Shown: piece after piece, positions 44,186 to 52,819 of the stretch
How the letters are laid out: the number at the start of each line of letters is the position of its first letter
Position numbering within the stretch: the first letter of the stretch is position 1
Assembly: GCF_004217285.1 (NCBI RefSeq)
Contig: NZ_SHKS01000004.1
Span: forward strand, 372,001 to 436,000
Length of the DNA stretch: 64,000 bases
Direction: 5' to 3'
Source of the DNA: Streptomyces sp. BK239
GTDB taxonomy: Bacteria; Actinomycetota; Actinomycetes; Streptomycetales; Streptomycetaceae
Translations under genes and position numbers: made by a program
The notes under the pieces: generated by a model
The model's database searches: none
Told to the model about the DNA's origin: nothing
The model's input: only the letters and a program-made list of their open reading frames with translations

Positions 44186-45070
44186 GGCGTGTCCGCAAAG
44201 TCAGGGCAGCCAGAGTCGTAGGCAGGCGAGGGTGACCAGGGCTTGGCAATGGCGGGCCCGTTTGTCGTATCGGGTGGCCAGGGCCTTGTTGTGCTTGAGC
44301 TTGTTGAAGCAGCGTTCGACAACATTGCGGCGCCGGTAGGCCGCGCGGTCGAGCCGGCAGCGGCTCTCGCCTCTGTGGATCCGGCCGTTGATCTGATCGA
44401 TCCGTTCTGGAATGGCTGCCTTATACCGCGTCTGCGCAGGTAGGAGCGGATCTTCGTGGACGAGTAACCCTTGTCCGCGACGACTCGCTCGGGCCGGGTC
44501 CTGGGCCGGCCAGGCCCGCACCGGCTGACGCTGATGCGGGCCATGACCTGCTCGAACTGGGTGCAGTCGTTGACGTTCCCAGCGGTCAGGGTGAAGGCCG
44601 GCGGGCGGCCCTGTCCGTCGCAGGCGAGGTGAATCTTCGTGGTCAGCCCGCCGCGGGACCGGCCGATCGCCTCGCCCGGCCAGAGCCCCCTTCTCGGGCC
44701 CCGGCCGCATGCTGGTGGGCCCGCACGGTCGTGGAGTCGACACACACGACCGTCCAGTCGACAGTGCCGACGGCATCACAGTGCTGCTGAACGCGTGCCA
44801 GGAGCCGGTCCCAGGTGCCGTCGGCCGACCAGCGGCGGAAGCGCTCACAGACCGTCTTCCACGGCCCATAGCGTTCGGGCAGGTCCCGCCAGGCCGCCCC
44901 GGTCGACAACTTCCACAGGATCCCGTTGACCACCTGCCGACGGTCCCGCACCGGTCGGCCCATCGGCGGCGGGGCCGGCAACGGCTCGATCACCGCCCAC
45001 GACTCATCGGTCAGCTCATGACGACGCACCACGAACAAACCAACGACGGCGCCACTTTGCGGACACGACC
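44185..45070 (-). mobile_element. IS5-family insertion sequence (IS427-like), complete ends
   Basis: Inverted repeats GGGCGTGTCCGCAAAGT (44185-44201) and, reversed, GGTCGTGTCCGCAAAGT (45070-45054) bound an 886-bp element. TA flanks it on both sides (44183-44184, 45071-45072), a possible target duplication. It carries one split transposase. It separates the repeat copy from the superoxide dismutase promoter. Confidence 0.88.
44201..45029 (-). pseudogene. IS5-family transposase, -1 frameshift design plus a disabling deletion
   Basis: ORF A starts at a GTG (45029), VRRHELTDESWAVIEPL, and holds the N-terminal domain and first catalytic Asp (VDWTVVCVDSTTVRAH). It passes to ORF B (GLWPGEAIGRSRGGLTTKIHLACDG; VVADKGYSS) by a -1 shift at a GAAGGGGGC run near 44695, the usual programmed frameshift. 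A second break near 44430 (one A missing in ATAAGGCA) throws off the C-terminal part, IPERIDQINGRIHRGE to NVVERCFNKLKHNKALATRYDKRAR, which carries the catalytic Glu. The second break is not programmed, so this copy is probably immobile. Confidence 0.82.
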
Positions 45071-45115
45071 TAGGACCTATGCCTGATCGGCGATCCGCTT
45101 CATCTGCTGCTAGCG

Positions 45116-45136
45116 TGCAACTGCACATCAGTGGCA
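45116..45136. promoter_or_regulatory. Candidate Nur (nickel-responsive Fur-type) operator of the SOD gene
   Basis: TGCAACTG-5 bp-CAGTGGCA, a dyad with 7 of 8 matched positions, resembles the Streptomyces Nur box (TTGCAA-N5-TTGCAA). It sits 23 bp before the SOD ATG and 46 bp from the IS end, so the insertion spared it but removed whatever lay further upstream. Confidence 0.55.
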
Positions 45137-45158
45137 ATTATGTCGGAGGTTGTTGGAC

Positions 45159-45800
45159 ATGGCGGTTTACTCGCTCCCGGAGCTCCCCTACGACTACGCG
45201 GCGCTCGAACCGGTCATCAACCCGCAGATCATCGAGCTGCACCATGACAAGCACCACGCGGCGTACGTCAAGGGCGCGAACGACACCCTGGAGCAGCTCG
45301 CCGAAGCTCGCGACAAGGAGCAGTGGGGCTCGATCAACGGCCTGGAGAAGAACCTGGCCTTTCACCTTTCCGGCCACATCCTGCACTCCATCTACTGGCA
45401 CAACATGACCGGCGACGGCGGCGGCGAGCCGCTCGCCGCCGACGGCGTCGGGGACCTCGCCGACGCGATCACCGAGTCCTTCGGCTCCTTCGCCGGCTTC
45501 AAGGCCCAGCTGACCAAGGCTGCCGCGACCACCCAGGGCTCAGGATGGGGCGTCCTCGCCTACGAGCCGCTCTCCGGTCGCCTGATCGTCGAGCAGGTCT
45601 ACGACCACCAGGGCAACGTCGGCCAGGGATCCACCCCGATCCTGGTCTTCGACGCCTGGGAGCACGCCTTCTACCTGCAGTACAAGAACCAGAAGGTCGA
45701 CTTCATCGAGGCCATGTGGGCCGTCGTCAACTGGCAGGACGTGGCCCGCCGTTACGCCGCCGCCAAGGAGCGCGGCGACAGCCTGCTGCTCGCGCCGTAG
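45159..45800 (+). CDS. sodF: Iron (Fe-Zn type) superoxide dismutase
   Basis: Dismutates superoxide to O2 and H2O2. 213 residues. Metal ligands lie in [12 protein letters not shown] (His ~26), [11 protein letters not shown] (His ~79), and [13 protein letters not shown] (Asp ~161, His ~165). The N-terminus [18 protein letters not shown] matches Streptomyces SodF. ATG 45159 follows CGGAGG. In Streptomyces sodF is repressed by Nur when nickel supports the nickel enzyme, and a Nur-like dyad is present here. An IS element lies only 88 bp upstream. Confidence 0.94.
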   Translation: MAVYSLPELPYDYAALEPVINPQIIELHHDKHHAAYVKGANDTLEQLAEARDKEQWGSINGLEKNLAFHLSGHILHSIYWHNMTGDGGGEPLAADGVGDLADAITESFGSFAGFKAQLTKAAATTQGSGWGVLAYEPLSGRLIVEQVYDHQGNVGQGSTPILVFDAWEHAFYLQYKNQKVDFIEAMWAVVNWQDVARRYAAAKERGDSLLLAP

Positions 45801-45862
45801 CGCGCACCGGACGTCCTGCCTCGTGATCGTCTTCTCAACCTTCACCCGGCAGGCGGTATGAC

Positions 45863-45901
45863 GAAGGGCTCCCGCGAGGACGTGACTCGCGGGAGCCCTT
45901 C
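45863..45901. terminator. Perfect 16-bp-stem bidirectional terminator
   Basis: GAAGGGCTCCCGCGAG (45863-45878) pairs exactly with 45886-45901 around a 7-nt loop, between the convergent SOD and NCS1 permease genes. A T-rich end is present on either strand. Confidence 0.88.
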
Positions 45902-45918
45902 TGTCGGTCCGGCGGTGG

Positions 45919-47586
45919 CTACGGCGCGGCGGGCAGTATGTGGTCGCCGACTTTGTCGGTGCTCAGGCACAGCGAGCAGACCACCGCGTGGTGAGTGGCG
46001 CAGGCCGCCAGGTCGGGGCGCTCGTAGGGCTGGTGGCAGACGTGGCAGTCGTAGGTCACGGCGCTGGGGTTGCCGTCCGATTCGAGCATCGGCTCGGCGA
46101 TGCCGTCGTCGCTGCGGCGCAGGTAGTACCTGCCCTTGGTGACGATCGCCATGAGCGGCGTGAGGACGAACGCGATGACGGCGGCTGCGACGGGGGAGTA
46201 CGGCTGGAGCGTGTCGCCGAGGCCGTGGAAGTACATGGCGATCGACAGGCCGGAGGCCGCGACGAAGGCCACCACGCCCACCGGGTTGACCGCGTACAGC
46301 ATGCCCCGACGGAACTCCGGCTGGAGCGGGGACAGCTTCAGCAGGTACTTGTTGACGCCGATGTCGGTGGCGACGGTGACGACCCAGGCGATCGCGCAGT
46401 TGGAGTAGAAGCCGAGGATGTCGTTGAGGAAGCTGAACATGTCGGCTTCCATCAGCACGAGGGCGAAACCGAGGTTGACCAGGACGAAGATCATGCGGCC
46501 GGGGTAGTGCTTGGTGATACGCGTGAAGGAGTTGGTCCACGCCAGCGAGCCGGAGTAGGCGTTCGTGACGTTGATCTTGATCTGGCTGATCACGACGAGG
46601 GCCACGGCCAGCGGGACGACCAGCCAGGACGGCATCATCGCGTCGAAGGCGCCACGGAACTGCTGGATCGGCTCGGGCGCCGCGTCCGGGCCGACCTTGG
46701 CCAGGATGTAGACGGCGAGGAAGACGCCGATGGCCTGCTTCAGCGCGCCGAGCACCACCCAGCCGGGCCCGGCCATGACCACCGCGGTCCACCAGGTCCG
46801 CTTGTTGGCCTCGGTCTTGGGCGGCATGAAGCGGAGGTAGTCGATCTGCTCACCGATCTGGGCGATCAGTGACAGGCAGACACCGGCGCCGAGAAGGACG
46901 GATGCGGTGTTGACGCCGCCCTCGCCGTCCGTGCCGGCATAGGCGAGGAAGCGGTCGACCGTGCCGGGGTCGGTGGCGATCAGGTAGATCAGCGGGCCGA
47001 CCATCAGCAGTAGCCAGACGGGCGTCGTCCACACCTGGAGCTTGCTGAGCGCCTTCATGCCGTAGACGACCAGGGGGATCACCATCAGCGTGGAGACCAA
47101 GTAGCCCAGCCAGAGCGGCAGTCCGAGCCCGAGTTTCAGGCCCTGGGCCATGATCGAGCCTTCGAGGGCGAAGAAAATGAAGGTGAAGCTGGCGAAGATG
47201 ACGCCGGTGAGGACGGAGCCGTAATAGCCGAATCCGGAGCCGCGGGTGATCAGGTCGAGGTCGATGTTGTAGCGGGCGCCGTAGTAGGCGAGCGGGAAGC
47301 CGGTGACGAAGATGACAACGGCGGCGACGGCGATCGCGACGAGCGCGTTGCCGGTGCCGTGGGCCAGACCGATGCCGGCGCCGATGGAGAAGTCGGCCAT
47401 GTAGGCGATGCCGCCGAGGGCGGTCGTCGCCACGACCATCGGGGTCCAGCGGCGGTAACTGCGGGGCGCGAAGCGGAGGGTGTAGTCCTCCAGCGTCTCC
47501 TTGACCGCCTGGCCGGCTGCGGCGGACTCCGGCTTCTGCGCGGTTTCCTGAGCGGTGCCTTCTGCCAATCGTGGCTCGATGCTCAC
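45919..47586 (-). CDS. NCS1-family nucleobase/allantoin permease with C-terminal zinc-ribbon-like tail
   Basis: About 555 residues. The first ~480 form a 12-helix NCS1 (purine/cytosine/allantoin-type) symporter: PRSYRRWTPMVVATTALGG, DLDLITRGSGFGYYGSVLTG, IAQIGEQIDYLRFMP, NVTNAYSGSLAWTNSF. Beyond the last helix, a ~60-residue cytoplasmic tail reads YDCHVCHQPYERPDLAACATHHAVVCSLCLSTDKVGD, with two CxxC pairs plus a further Cys and His pair, enough for one or two zinc sites. GTG 47586 follows GGAGGGC. The tail could be a metal-responsive or partner-binding module; its role is unknown. Confidence 0.9.
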   Translation of the reverse strand: MSIEPRLAEGTAQETAQKPESAAAGQAVKETLEDYTLRFAPRSYRRWTPMVVATTALGGIAYMADFSIGAGIGLAHGTGNALVAIAVAAVVIFVTGFPLAYYGARYNIDLDLITRGSGFGYYGSVLTGVIFASFTFIFFALEGSIMAQGLKLGLGLPLWLGYLVSTLMVIPLVVYGMKALSKLQVWTTPVWLLLMVGPLIYLIATDPGTVDRFLAYAGTDGEGGVNTASVLLGAGVCLSLIAQIGEQIDYLRFMPPKTEANKRTWWTAVVMAGPGWVVLGALKQAIGVFLAVYILAKVGPDAAPEPIQQFRGAFDAMMPSWLVVPLAVALVVISQIKINVTNAYSGSLAWTNSFTRITKHYPGRMIFVLVNLGFALVLMEADMFSFLNDILGFYSNCAIAWVVTVATDIGVNKYLLKLSPLQPEFRRGMLYAVNPVGVVAFVAASGLSIAMYFHGLGDTLQPYSPVAAAVIAFVLTPLMAIVTKGRYYLRRSDDGIAEPMLESDGNPSAVTYDCHVCHQPYERPDLAACATHHAVVCSLCLSTDKVGDHILPAAP

Positions 47587-47701
47587 GCCACGCCCTCCTT
47601 GATGCGGGTTCGGGGACTGGAGGGACGGTAGGCAGCAGGCATTACACCTGAATACTTCCTGCATGAAGGAAGGGTTTCGGCGGTAGTTGGTCCGCAGCAG
47701 G

Positions 47702-48298
47702 TCAGTTGTGAGGAGCGAGCACCAAGACCTCCATGTCGACCCGACCTGCCTTGTCGTCACGGGCGACGGCGGGCACGCTGCTGACCACCTTGAACCCCGC
47801 TGCCTCGGCGTGAGGTTCGAGGGCGCGCCGGGTCCAGAGGCGTTCACGGACGGCCGCCAGGTACGCGACGGGTTCACCGTCGTTGCGTGTGCCGTCGGGC
47901 AGGAAGAGGGTGCGGGAGAAGTACGGGCCGGCGGGGTCGTGGCGCACGGCGGCGAAGAGCAGGTGCTGCGTGCCCTGGCCGTCGGTGAAATCGGTGGCCA
48001 GAACGCCGTTGCGGCGGGCGTAGGTCGTCAGTGCCGGTTCCGTCAGGACGGCACAGCAGAAGACGCCGTGGCCCGGGGCGAGGAGCGGCCGGACGCGGTG
48101 CAGGAGCGCGGTGAGCGCCTCGCCGTCGGCGAACATGTTGATCGAGGTGTCGCCGAGCACGGCCGTCGCGTAGCCGTCGCCCAGATCCCTGGTGGTGTCG
48201 AAGAAGTCCTGGCACACCACCCTTACGCGGGCGGCGAGTTCCGGGTGCCCGTCCAGGTGGGCGGTGAGACGGGTGGTTGCCGCGCGTGAGGTGTCCAC
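47702..48298 (-). pseudogene. N-terminally truncated SAM-dependent methyltransferase
   Basis: The frame opens in the middle of the SAM-binding fold (VDTSRAATTRLTAHL, the end of motif I), so the GxGxG loop is missing. The remaining ~198 residues continue well: ATAVLGDTSINMFADGEALTALLHRVRPLLAPGHGVFCCAVL and TRRALEPHAEAAGFKVVSSVP. It resembles small-molecule or peptide methyltransferases; I suspect a daptide-type enzyme but cannot confirm it. The 5' end stops at 48298 against a truncated ABC gene on the other strand. Confidence 0.75.
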
Positions 48299-48300
48299 CG

Positions 48301-48780
48301 CGCTGGATCGTCGAGCAGGCGCTGGCCAGGGTGGGCGCCCAGCACCTGGCCGACCGCGACATCGCCACCCTGTCCGGCGGCGAACACCAGCGCGTCCTGC
48401 TGGCCCGCGCCCTGGCCCAGCAGACCCGTGTCCTGGTGCTCGACGAACCCCTCAATCACCCCGACATACGCCACCAGTTGGAAGCTCTCCGCATGATCCG
48501 AGGCCTGGGCATCACCACCGTCCTGGCCCTCCACGACCTCGACCTGGCCCTGCGCTACTGCGACCGGCTGTGCGTGCTCGCCGACGGTGTGGTCATGGCC
48601 GCCGGACCGCCGCGCGACGTGCTGCAACCACCCTCGATGGCCGAGGTGTTCGGCGTCCGGGCACGGCAGGTGGAGATCGCGCCGGGCGAGCACGCCCTGC
48701 GGTGCGAACCCCTGGACGACCCCGGCTCCCCGGACTCCGTCGTACCCCTGGACGCCACCGAGGAGGAGCCCGCGTGCTGA
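48301..48780 (+). pseudogene. N-terminally truncated siderophore-type ABC ATPase
   Basis: Only the C-terminal half remains: RWIVEQALARVGAQHLADRD, TLSGGEHQRVLLARALAQQ (signature), VLVLDEPLNHPDIRHQLEAL (Walker B) and VLALHDLDLALRYCDRLCVL (H-loop). The Walker A is lost. It matches FecE/FepC-type iron-siderophore importers. The missing 5' end coincides with the missing 5' end of the divergent methyltransferase, so one deletion removed both. Confidence 0.85.
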
Positions 48781-49487
48781 CCTCACTGCTCCACTACGCC
48801 AGACCCGGTCCCCTCGCTCTCCTCGCGAGCGTGGCCGCGGGCGTCGGAGTCTCGGCCTGCTACGTGGGCCAGAGCCTGCTGCTCACCCTCGCCGTGGCCC
48901 GGGGACTGCGCCACGACCTGACCGGTGCCGTCTGGGCCTGCTGCGGCGCGCTCGCCCTCGTCGCCGTCCGTGCCGTGCTCGTCCGGGCTCGCGAGGTCGC
49001 CGCCGCCCGCGCCGCGGAACGGGTCAGGACCGACCTGCGGCTGCGCCTGTACCGTCATCTGCTGACCCTGGGCCCCGCCCATGTGACACGGCAGCGCACC
49101 GGTGCGGTCCTGACCACACTCCAGGACAGCGTGGACCGGTTCGTCAGCGTCTTCCTGCCCCAGGTCCTCGTCTCCGTCGTCGGCAGGCTCGGCATCGTCG
49201 CCGTCCTCGGGGTGATCGGCCCGCCGGTCGCGGCGCTCGTCGCGGTCACCGCCGTCGTCGCGGCGGCCGCGCCCAGATTGCTGCGCCGCCGGATGCGGCG
49301 GATGCTCACCGACTGCATGCGCGGCTGGCGGGCCTTGAGCGCCGACTACCTCGACGCCGTCCAGGGCCTCCCCACCCTCAAGGCCGTCGGCGCCGACGAA
49401 CACTTCGGCACCCGCCTTTCGCGCAGCGCCTGGGACTTCTACCGCTCCTCCCTGCGCTTCACCCAGATCCCGTGCGCTGTTCGCTGA
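48774..49487 (+). pseudogene. C-terminally truncated ABC exporter membrane domain
   Basis: GTG 48774 overlaps the upstream stop (GTGCTGA) and follows GAGGAGG. About 237 residues remain of an exporter: ARPGPLALLASVAAGVGVSACYVGQSLLLTLAVARGL, HVTRQRTGAVLTTLQDSVDRFVSVFLPQVLVSVVG and SADYLDAVQGLPTLKAVGADE, close to CydD-type or siderophore exporter fusions. It ends FTQIPCAVR, mid-domain, and the ATPase half is gone. Confidence 0.82.
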
Positions 49488-49529
49488 CGTTACCGATGGT
49501 GTCGTCTGGGAACACGTGCGGCGTCCACT

Positions 49530-49780
49530 GCCAAGATCGCGACCGCGGGCAAGGACCCCGCTGCCTGTCCGGCCGGGGACCTGGCCCAGGGCGAGGCGGT
49601 CACCATCGGCGCCGACGACGACGTGGAAGAGATTCTGCGCACGATGACCGAGCACAAGGTCCGCCGTCTGCCGGTGATCGACGAACACGACCTGGTCGGC
49701 ATGGTGACCCAGGGCGACGTCGCCCGCTCCTGCCCGACCCCGAGGTCGGCGAGCTGCTCCAGGCCCTGTCCACCGACTGA
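49530..49780 (+). pseudogene. CBS-domain protein remnant
   Basis: AKIATAGKDPAACPAGDLAQ and DDDVEEILRTMTEHKVRRLPVIDEHDLVGMVTQGDVARS are one and a half CBS motifs. Near 49730 a C is missing in CGCTCCTGCCCG; restoring it gives RSLPDPEVGELLQALSTD and a stop at 49778-49780. The N-terminus is lost too. Adenine-nucleotide-binding CBS pairs of this kind are common in actinomycetes. Confidence 0.8.
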
Positions 49781-49904
49781 GGCCCGGACACCGCCCACAG
49801 GACCCTGGCCGCCTCCTCGAGATGCGGGGGAATGACGGCTGGGGCCCTGGGAACTCAGGTCGGTGTACAGGCCATGTTGGTTCTGGTGATCGGGGAGACT
49901 TGCG

Positions 49905-50132
49905 ATGCTCATGGCACACCCCGCAGTACTGGCGAACCTGATCGAGCAGTACGAGGCGCTGCGGATCCTGCATGCCGAAGAGGGCAGCCCGGAGGTGCGC
50001 CAGCGCATGGACGACGTCGCCTACACCCTGTGCGTGTCAACCGGCACGCGTGACATCGACGCCGCGCTCATCGCCGCCCGCCACCGGTTGCCCGGCGCCC
50101 GCCCGCAGGACGACTCCCTCCTCACCGCCTGA
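49905..50132 (+). CDS. DUF5133 protein
   Basis: 75 residues, unknown function, helical: MLMAHPAVLANLIEQYEALR, RRMDDVAYTLCVSTGTRDI-like centre, ALIAARHRLPGARPQDDSLL. Near-identical small proteins are common in Streptomyces beside CBS and DUF6098 genes, as here. The gene looks intact, with GGGGAGA upstream of the ATG, although both neighbours are broken. Confidence 0.85.
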   Translation: MLMAHPAVLANLIEQYEALRILHAEEGSPEVRQRMDDVAYTLCVSTGTRDIDAALIAARHRLPGARPQDDSLLTA

Positions 50133-50154
50133 TCGATTTCGCGTCGACCGCTCC

Positions 50155-50400
50155 ATGCGCTCCACTCCCGATCTGCCCACCGTGACCAGCCTTGATGAAC
50201 TGACCCGGCTGGTCACCAGCCGTCGTGGCCTCTACGTGCGCTGGTCCCTCGGCCCGGAACAGGACCTGCCGCGTGCGAGCAGCAAAGACGAAGCTCCTTG
50301 GACATCGAGGACTGGTGGAGCGAGCGGCCGGCACACATCTGGGTCGCCCGCCGGCTCTACGACTACTGCCATCTCCCACACGTCAAGGGTGGGCGGACCC
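50155..50400 (+). pseudogene. DUF6098-like protein, internal deletion
   Basis: MRSTPDLPTVTSLDELTRLV and YVRWSLGPEQDLPRASSKDE form the N-terminal half. The sequence then continues one frame over as LDIEDWWSERPAHIWVARRL and YDYCHLPHVKGG, so ~15 codons are lost at ~50295. After 50390 the family sequence ends. It lies 22 bp after the DUF5133 gene. The family name is from memory. Confidence 0.7.
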
Positions 50401-50520
50401 GGCCATCGAGGGTCCCCCAGTTGCCGGACTGTTCGGTGACGATGCCGCACGCCTGCCTGATGACGCGGTCGGCAATCCAGCCCAGCGGTTCGACGTCCCT
50501 CACCAGGGGAACCGTGACGG
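50372..50520 (-). other. Inverted fragment resembling the DUF6098 C-terminus
   Basis: On the minus strand VPLVRDVEPLGWIADRVIRQ and CGIVTEQSGNWGTLDGRV read as the end of a DUF6098-like protein, just where the plus-strand gene breaks off. A small inversion of the 3' end, or a second copy, would explain it. No start or stop frames it as a gene. Confidence 0.4.
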
Positions 50521-51133
50521 AGCATCCTGAAGGCGGCCTGCTGCGCGCCGGAGCGCGCCTTGAGCCGATCACGAGACGGCCACCCGAAACCTCGGACTGA
50601 CTTGAAGAACACCGCCAGGTTCGTCCCCTTGCCCCGCCCTGCATCGTCATTCTGACGACCTGCCGTCTCACCCGCCGTTCCTGAAAGAACACCACTGCTC
50701 TGGACCTGACGGCCCTGAGACCGGCTGTCGCTGACCCCACCGGTGCAGCGCAGCCGTCAATGCCTGACGAGCTGGCCGTGACATCGGCCCGCCTGAAGAC
50801 GCGATGCGTGGCGGTACCACGTGCGCGGAGTCGCGTTCGGGGACGGCCGCCGTCCGGTCGGCCAGTCGTTGAAGGACACCCAGGGGATGGCCGAGGCAGG
50901 ATCCGCCACCGGGACCGGATCGCCTTCAGATGGCGCCGCAGCAGACCGTCGAAGTGGTTGACGGTGCGCGTGCCCAGCGGCAGACGGCACCTGTGGACAA
51001 GCGGGCAGGTGCCCTCGGCGTGCTCTTCGGCTCTCTTCACACAGAGCCCAACGGCCGCCGGGGGCACCGTGGTTACGTTCGTGCTGCCATTCCAGGCTGC
51101 TCTTGTCGGGCTCGCCCCGAGCGCCGATGCCAG
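50521..51133. other. No intact gene; faint transposase remnant
   Basis: About 610 bp without a credible gene. On the minus strand near 50880-50975, FDGLLRRHLKAIRSRWRILP resembles the N-terminus of an actinomycete IS5-type transposase. An isolated DnaA-box-like TTGTCCACA (minus strand, 50992-51000) is also present. Codon bias is weak throughout. Confidence 0.4.
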
Positions 51134-51991
51134 TCAGCAGGTCTGTGGGGCATCGCCGTCCTGATCGGCCGGGTGAAGCAGCTCGATGACACGTTCCTCG
51201 TACCGGACGCGGGCCGGGGAGAAGTCGTACGGCATCTTGCCGATGGCCTCCACCACGCTCATCCTCGCCGCGTCTTCCTCCTCACCAGCGTGCTCGTCGT
51301 CCTGGTCCAGGAGTTCGTCGAGGGCCTCGTCCAGGCCGGATCTGTCGATGGTGGCTCCCAAGGCGGTCTCATGAGCACACCGCTGGGCAGCCAGGTCTTC
51401 GATGCTGGGGTCATCGGGGGACATGGTGTCGTCCAGGGCCCCCTCGGCCTTGGCCAGGCGGTCTTCCTCGGCCCGCAGTTCGGGGTGGGTGGCCAGGGCG
51501 ATGAACCGGTTGGCCTGGGCGGCGGCCCCCTCGGGGCCGAAGATACGCTCCGTGACCAGAAGGGTGTCGAGATCGGCCGGGCGCAGGGATCCGGGCGGCA
51601 GATCGTGCAGGCGGCCACTGACCAGCGGTGAGAGCAGACCCAGGGGGCTGCCCGCCTCGCGGAGGCGGTGCACGGCGGCCTGCTGGGCTTCGATGGCGGC
51701 CGCCTTGGAGGCTAGGGATTTCTCCAGCCGGGCCAGGGACTGCTCGATGCCGGTGGCGCCCTCAAAGCTGGCCCGGATGTCATCCAGGGGGATACCCGCA
51801 TCAGCCATCTTGCGGATCCACAGCAGGCGGATCATGTCGTCGTATCCGTAGCGGCGGCGGTCGTCGCTGCCGCGTTCCGGTTCGGCGAGGAGCCCGATGG
51901 CGTGGTAGTGGCGGATGGCGCGGGGGGTGGTCCCGGCGAACGCGGCGGCATCGCCGATCTTGACCCGGCGGGGAATCGCAGGAAGGGGCAT
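51134..51991 (-). CDS. MerR-family transcriptional regulator
   Basis: 285 residues. N-terminal HTH: VKIGDAAAFAGTTPRAIRHYHAIGLLAEPERGSDDRRRYGYDDM, then WIRKMADAGIPLDDIRASFE and a long coiled coil (RLEKSLASKAAAIEAQQAAVHRLRE). The remaining ~170 acidic residues form an effector or dimer domain I do not recognise. ATG 51991 is chosen, because the upstream in-frame start adds a poor leader. No target gene lies directly beside it; the divergent side is remnants. Confidence 0.92.
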   Translation of the reverse strand: MPLPAIPRRVKIGDAAAFAGTTPRAIRHYHAIGLLAEPERGSDDRRRYGYDDMIRLLWIRKMADAGIPLDDIRASFEGATGIEQSLARLEKSLASKAAAIEAQQAAVHRLREAGSPLGLLSPLVSGRLHDLPPGSLRPADLDTLLVTERIFGPEGAAAQANRFIALATHPELRAEEDRLAKAEGALDDTMSPDDPSIEDLAAQRCAHETALGATIDRSGLDEALDELLDQDDEHAGEEEDAARMSVVEAIGKMPYDFSPARVRYEERVIELLHPADQDGDAPQTC

Positions 51992-52329
51992 GCGAGGGAA
52001 CCTCTCAATGTCGTACTTGCCGCCTACTGGACCACGTGCCGCTACGGCACATGCAAACCCCACGGCCGCAGGCTCACCCCGCGCTCCCGCACCATCAAGG
52101 GGCGTACGGACCGCTGCACGGGCAGAGAAACGCCCCGGATGAACAGACTCGGGAAGCGGCAGCGTCCCTGGTCACAGGCGAGTGGTGAACCGGCCGTCGG
52201 GCGGTTTCCGAAGCCAGCCGCGGTCGGCCAGCCTGACCGGCTTCCCGCGCAACGGCTCCAGTCTGGGCCGGGTCATCCCGCCGGCCGCACCTCCGACCGA
52301 GGGGTTGATGCTGGTGATGTCCATGAGCG

Positions 52330-52598
52330 GCGCGTCATCGCCCGGTCGCACGTACCCGCGCGGGTGCGGATTCTTCGACCGCGCGAACGCCATCCTCTTC
52401 GGCTGGAGCAGCGCACCGGGCCACAGTTCCCTCAGCCACCGTGAGGCTGTCCTCGACGCGCTCGGGTCCCTGAGCGTGCCGATCATCGCCGACGTCGAGT
52501 GCGGCCACGTTCCGCCGTACATGCCGATCGTCAACGGGGCACATGGCCGGATCGTCCACTCGTCGAGCCGTAGCGAGCTGACGCAGACCTTGGGCTGA
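52330..52598 (+). pseudogene. C-terminal fragment of an S66-type LD-carboxypeptidase
   Basis: FFDRANAILFGWSSAPGH, EAVLDALGSLSVPIIADVECGHVPPYMPIVNGAHGRIV and HSSSRSELTQTLG match the end of MccF-like peptidases: ILFGRP, a D-x-x-x-GH with the catalytic His, then P-NG. About 90 of ~300 residues remain; the upstream half is not recognisable. 52064-52329 holds nothing else I can support. Confidence 0.6.
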
Positions 52599-52819
52599 CG
52601 CTCCAAGTCGGGCTGGCTTCGTGACTGACGGGCGACACCGCTTGTCACCGAGTCTGGACAGCACTTGGTGCTCACAGGGCGAGAAGGCGTCGACGAGAAC
52701 TGACACCGGTCATGGGCGCACTGCGGCGCGACGCTGATGACGGTCTCCGAAACCTCCACCGCAGCTCGGTTGATCCACCAGACTTGATCGTGTTCACGAA
52801 CGGAGAAGGGACGGCAAGC

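Noticed and set aside
47702..48298. Calling the truncated methyltransferase part of a daptide (RiPP) cluster.
   Set aside because: No precursor peptide or partner enzymes are nearby, and the resemblance is only by memory.
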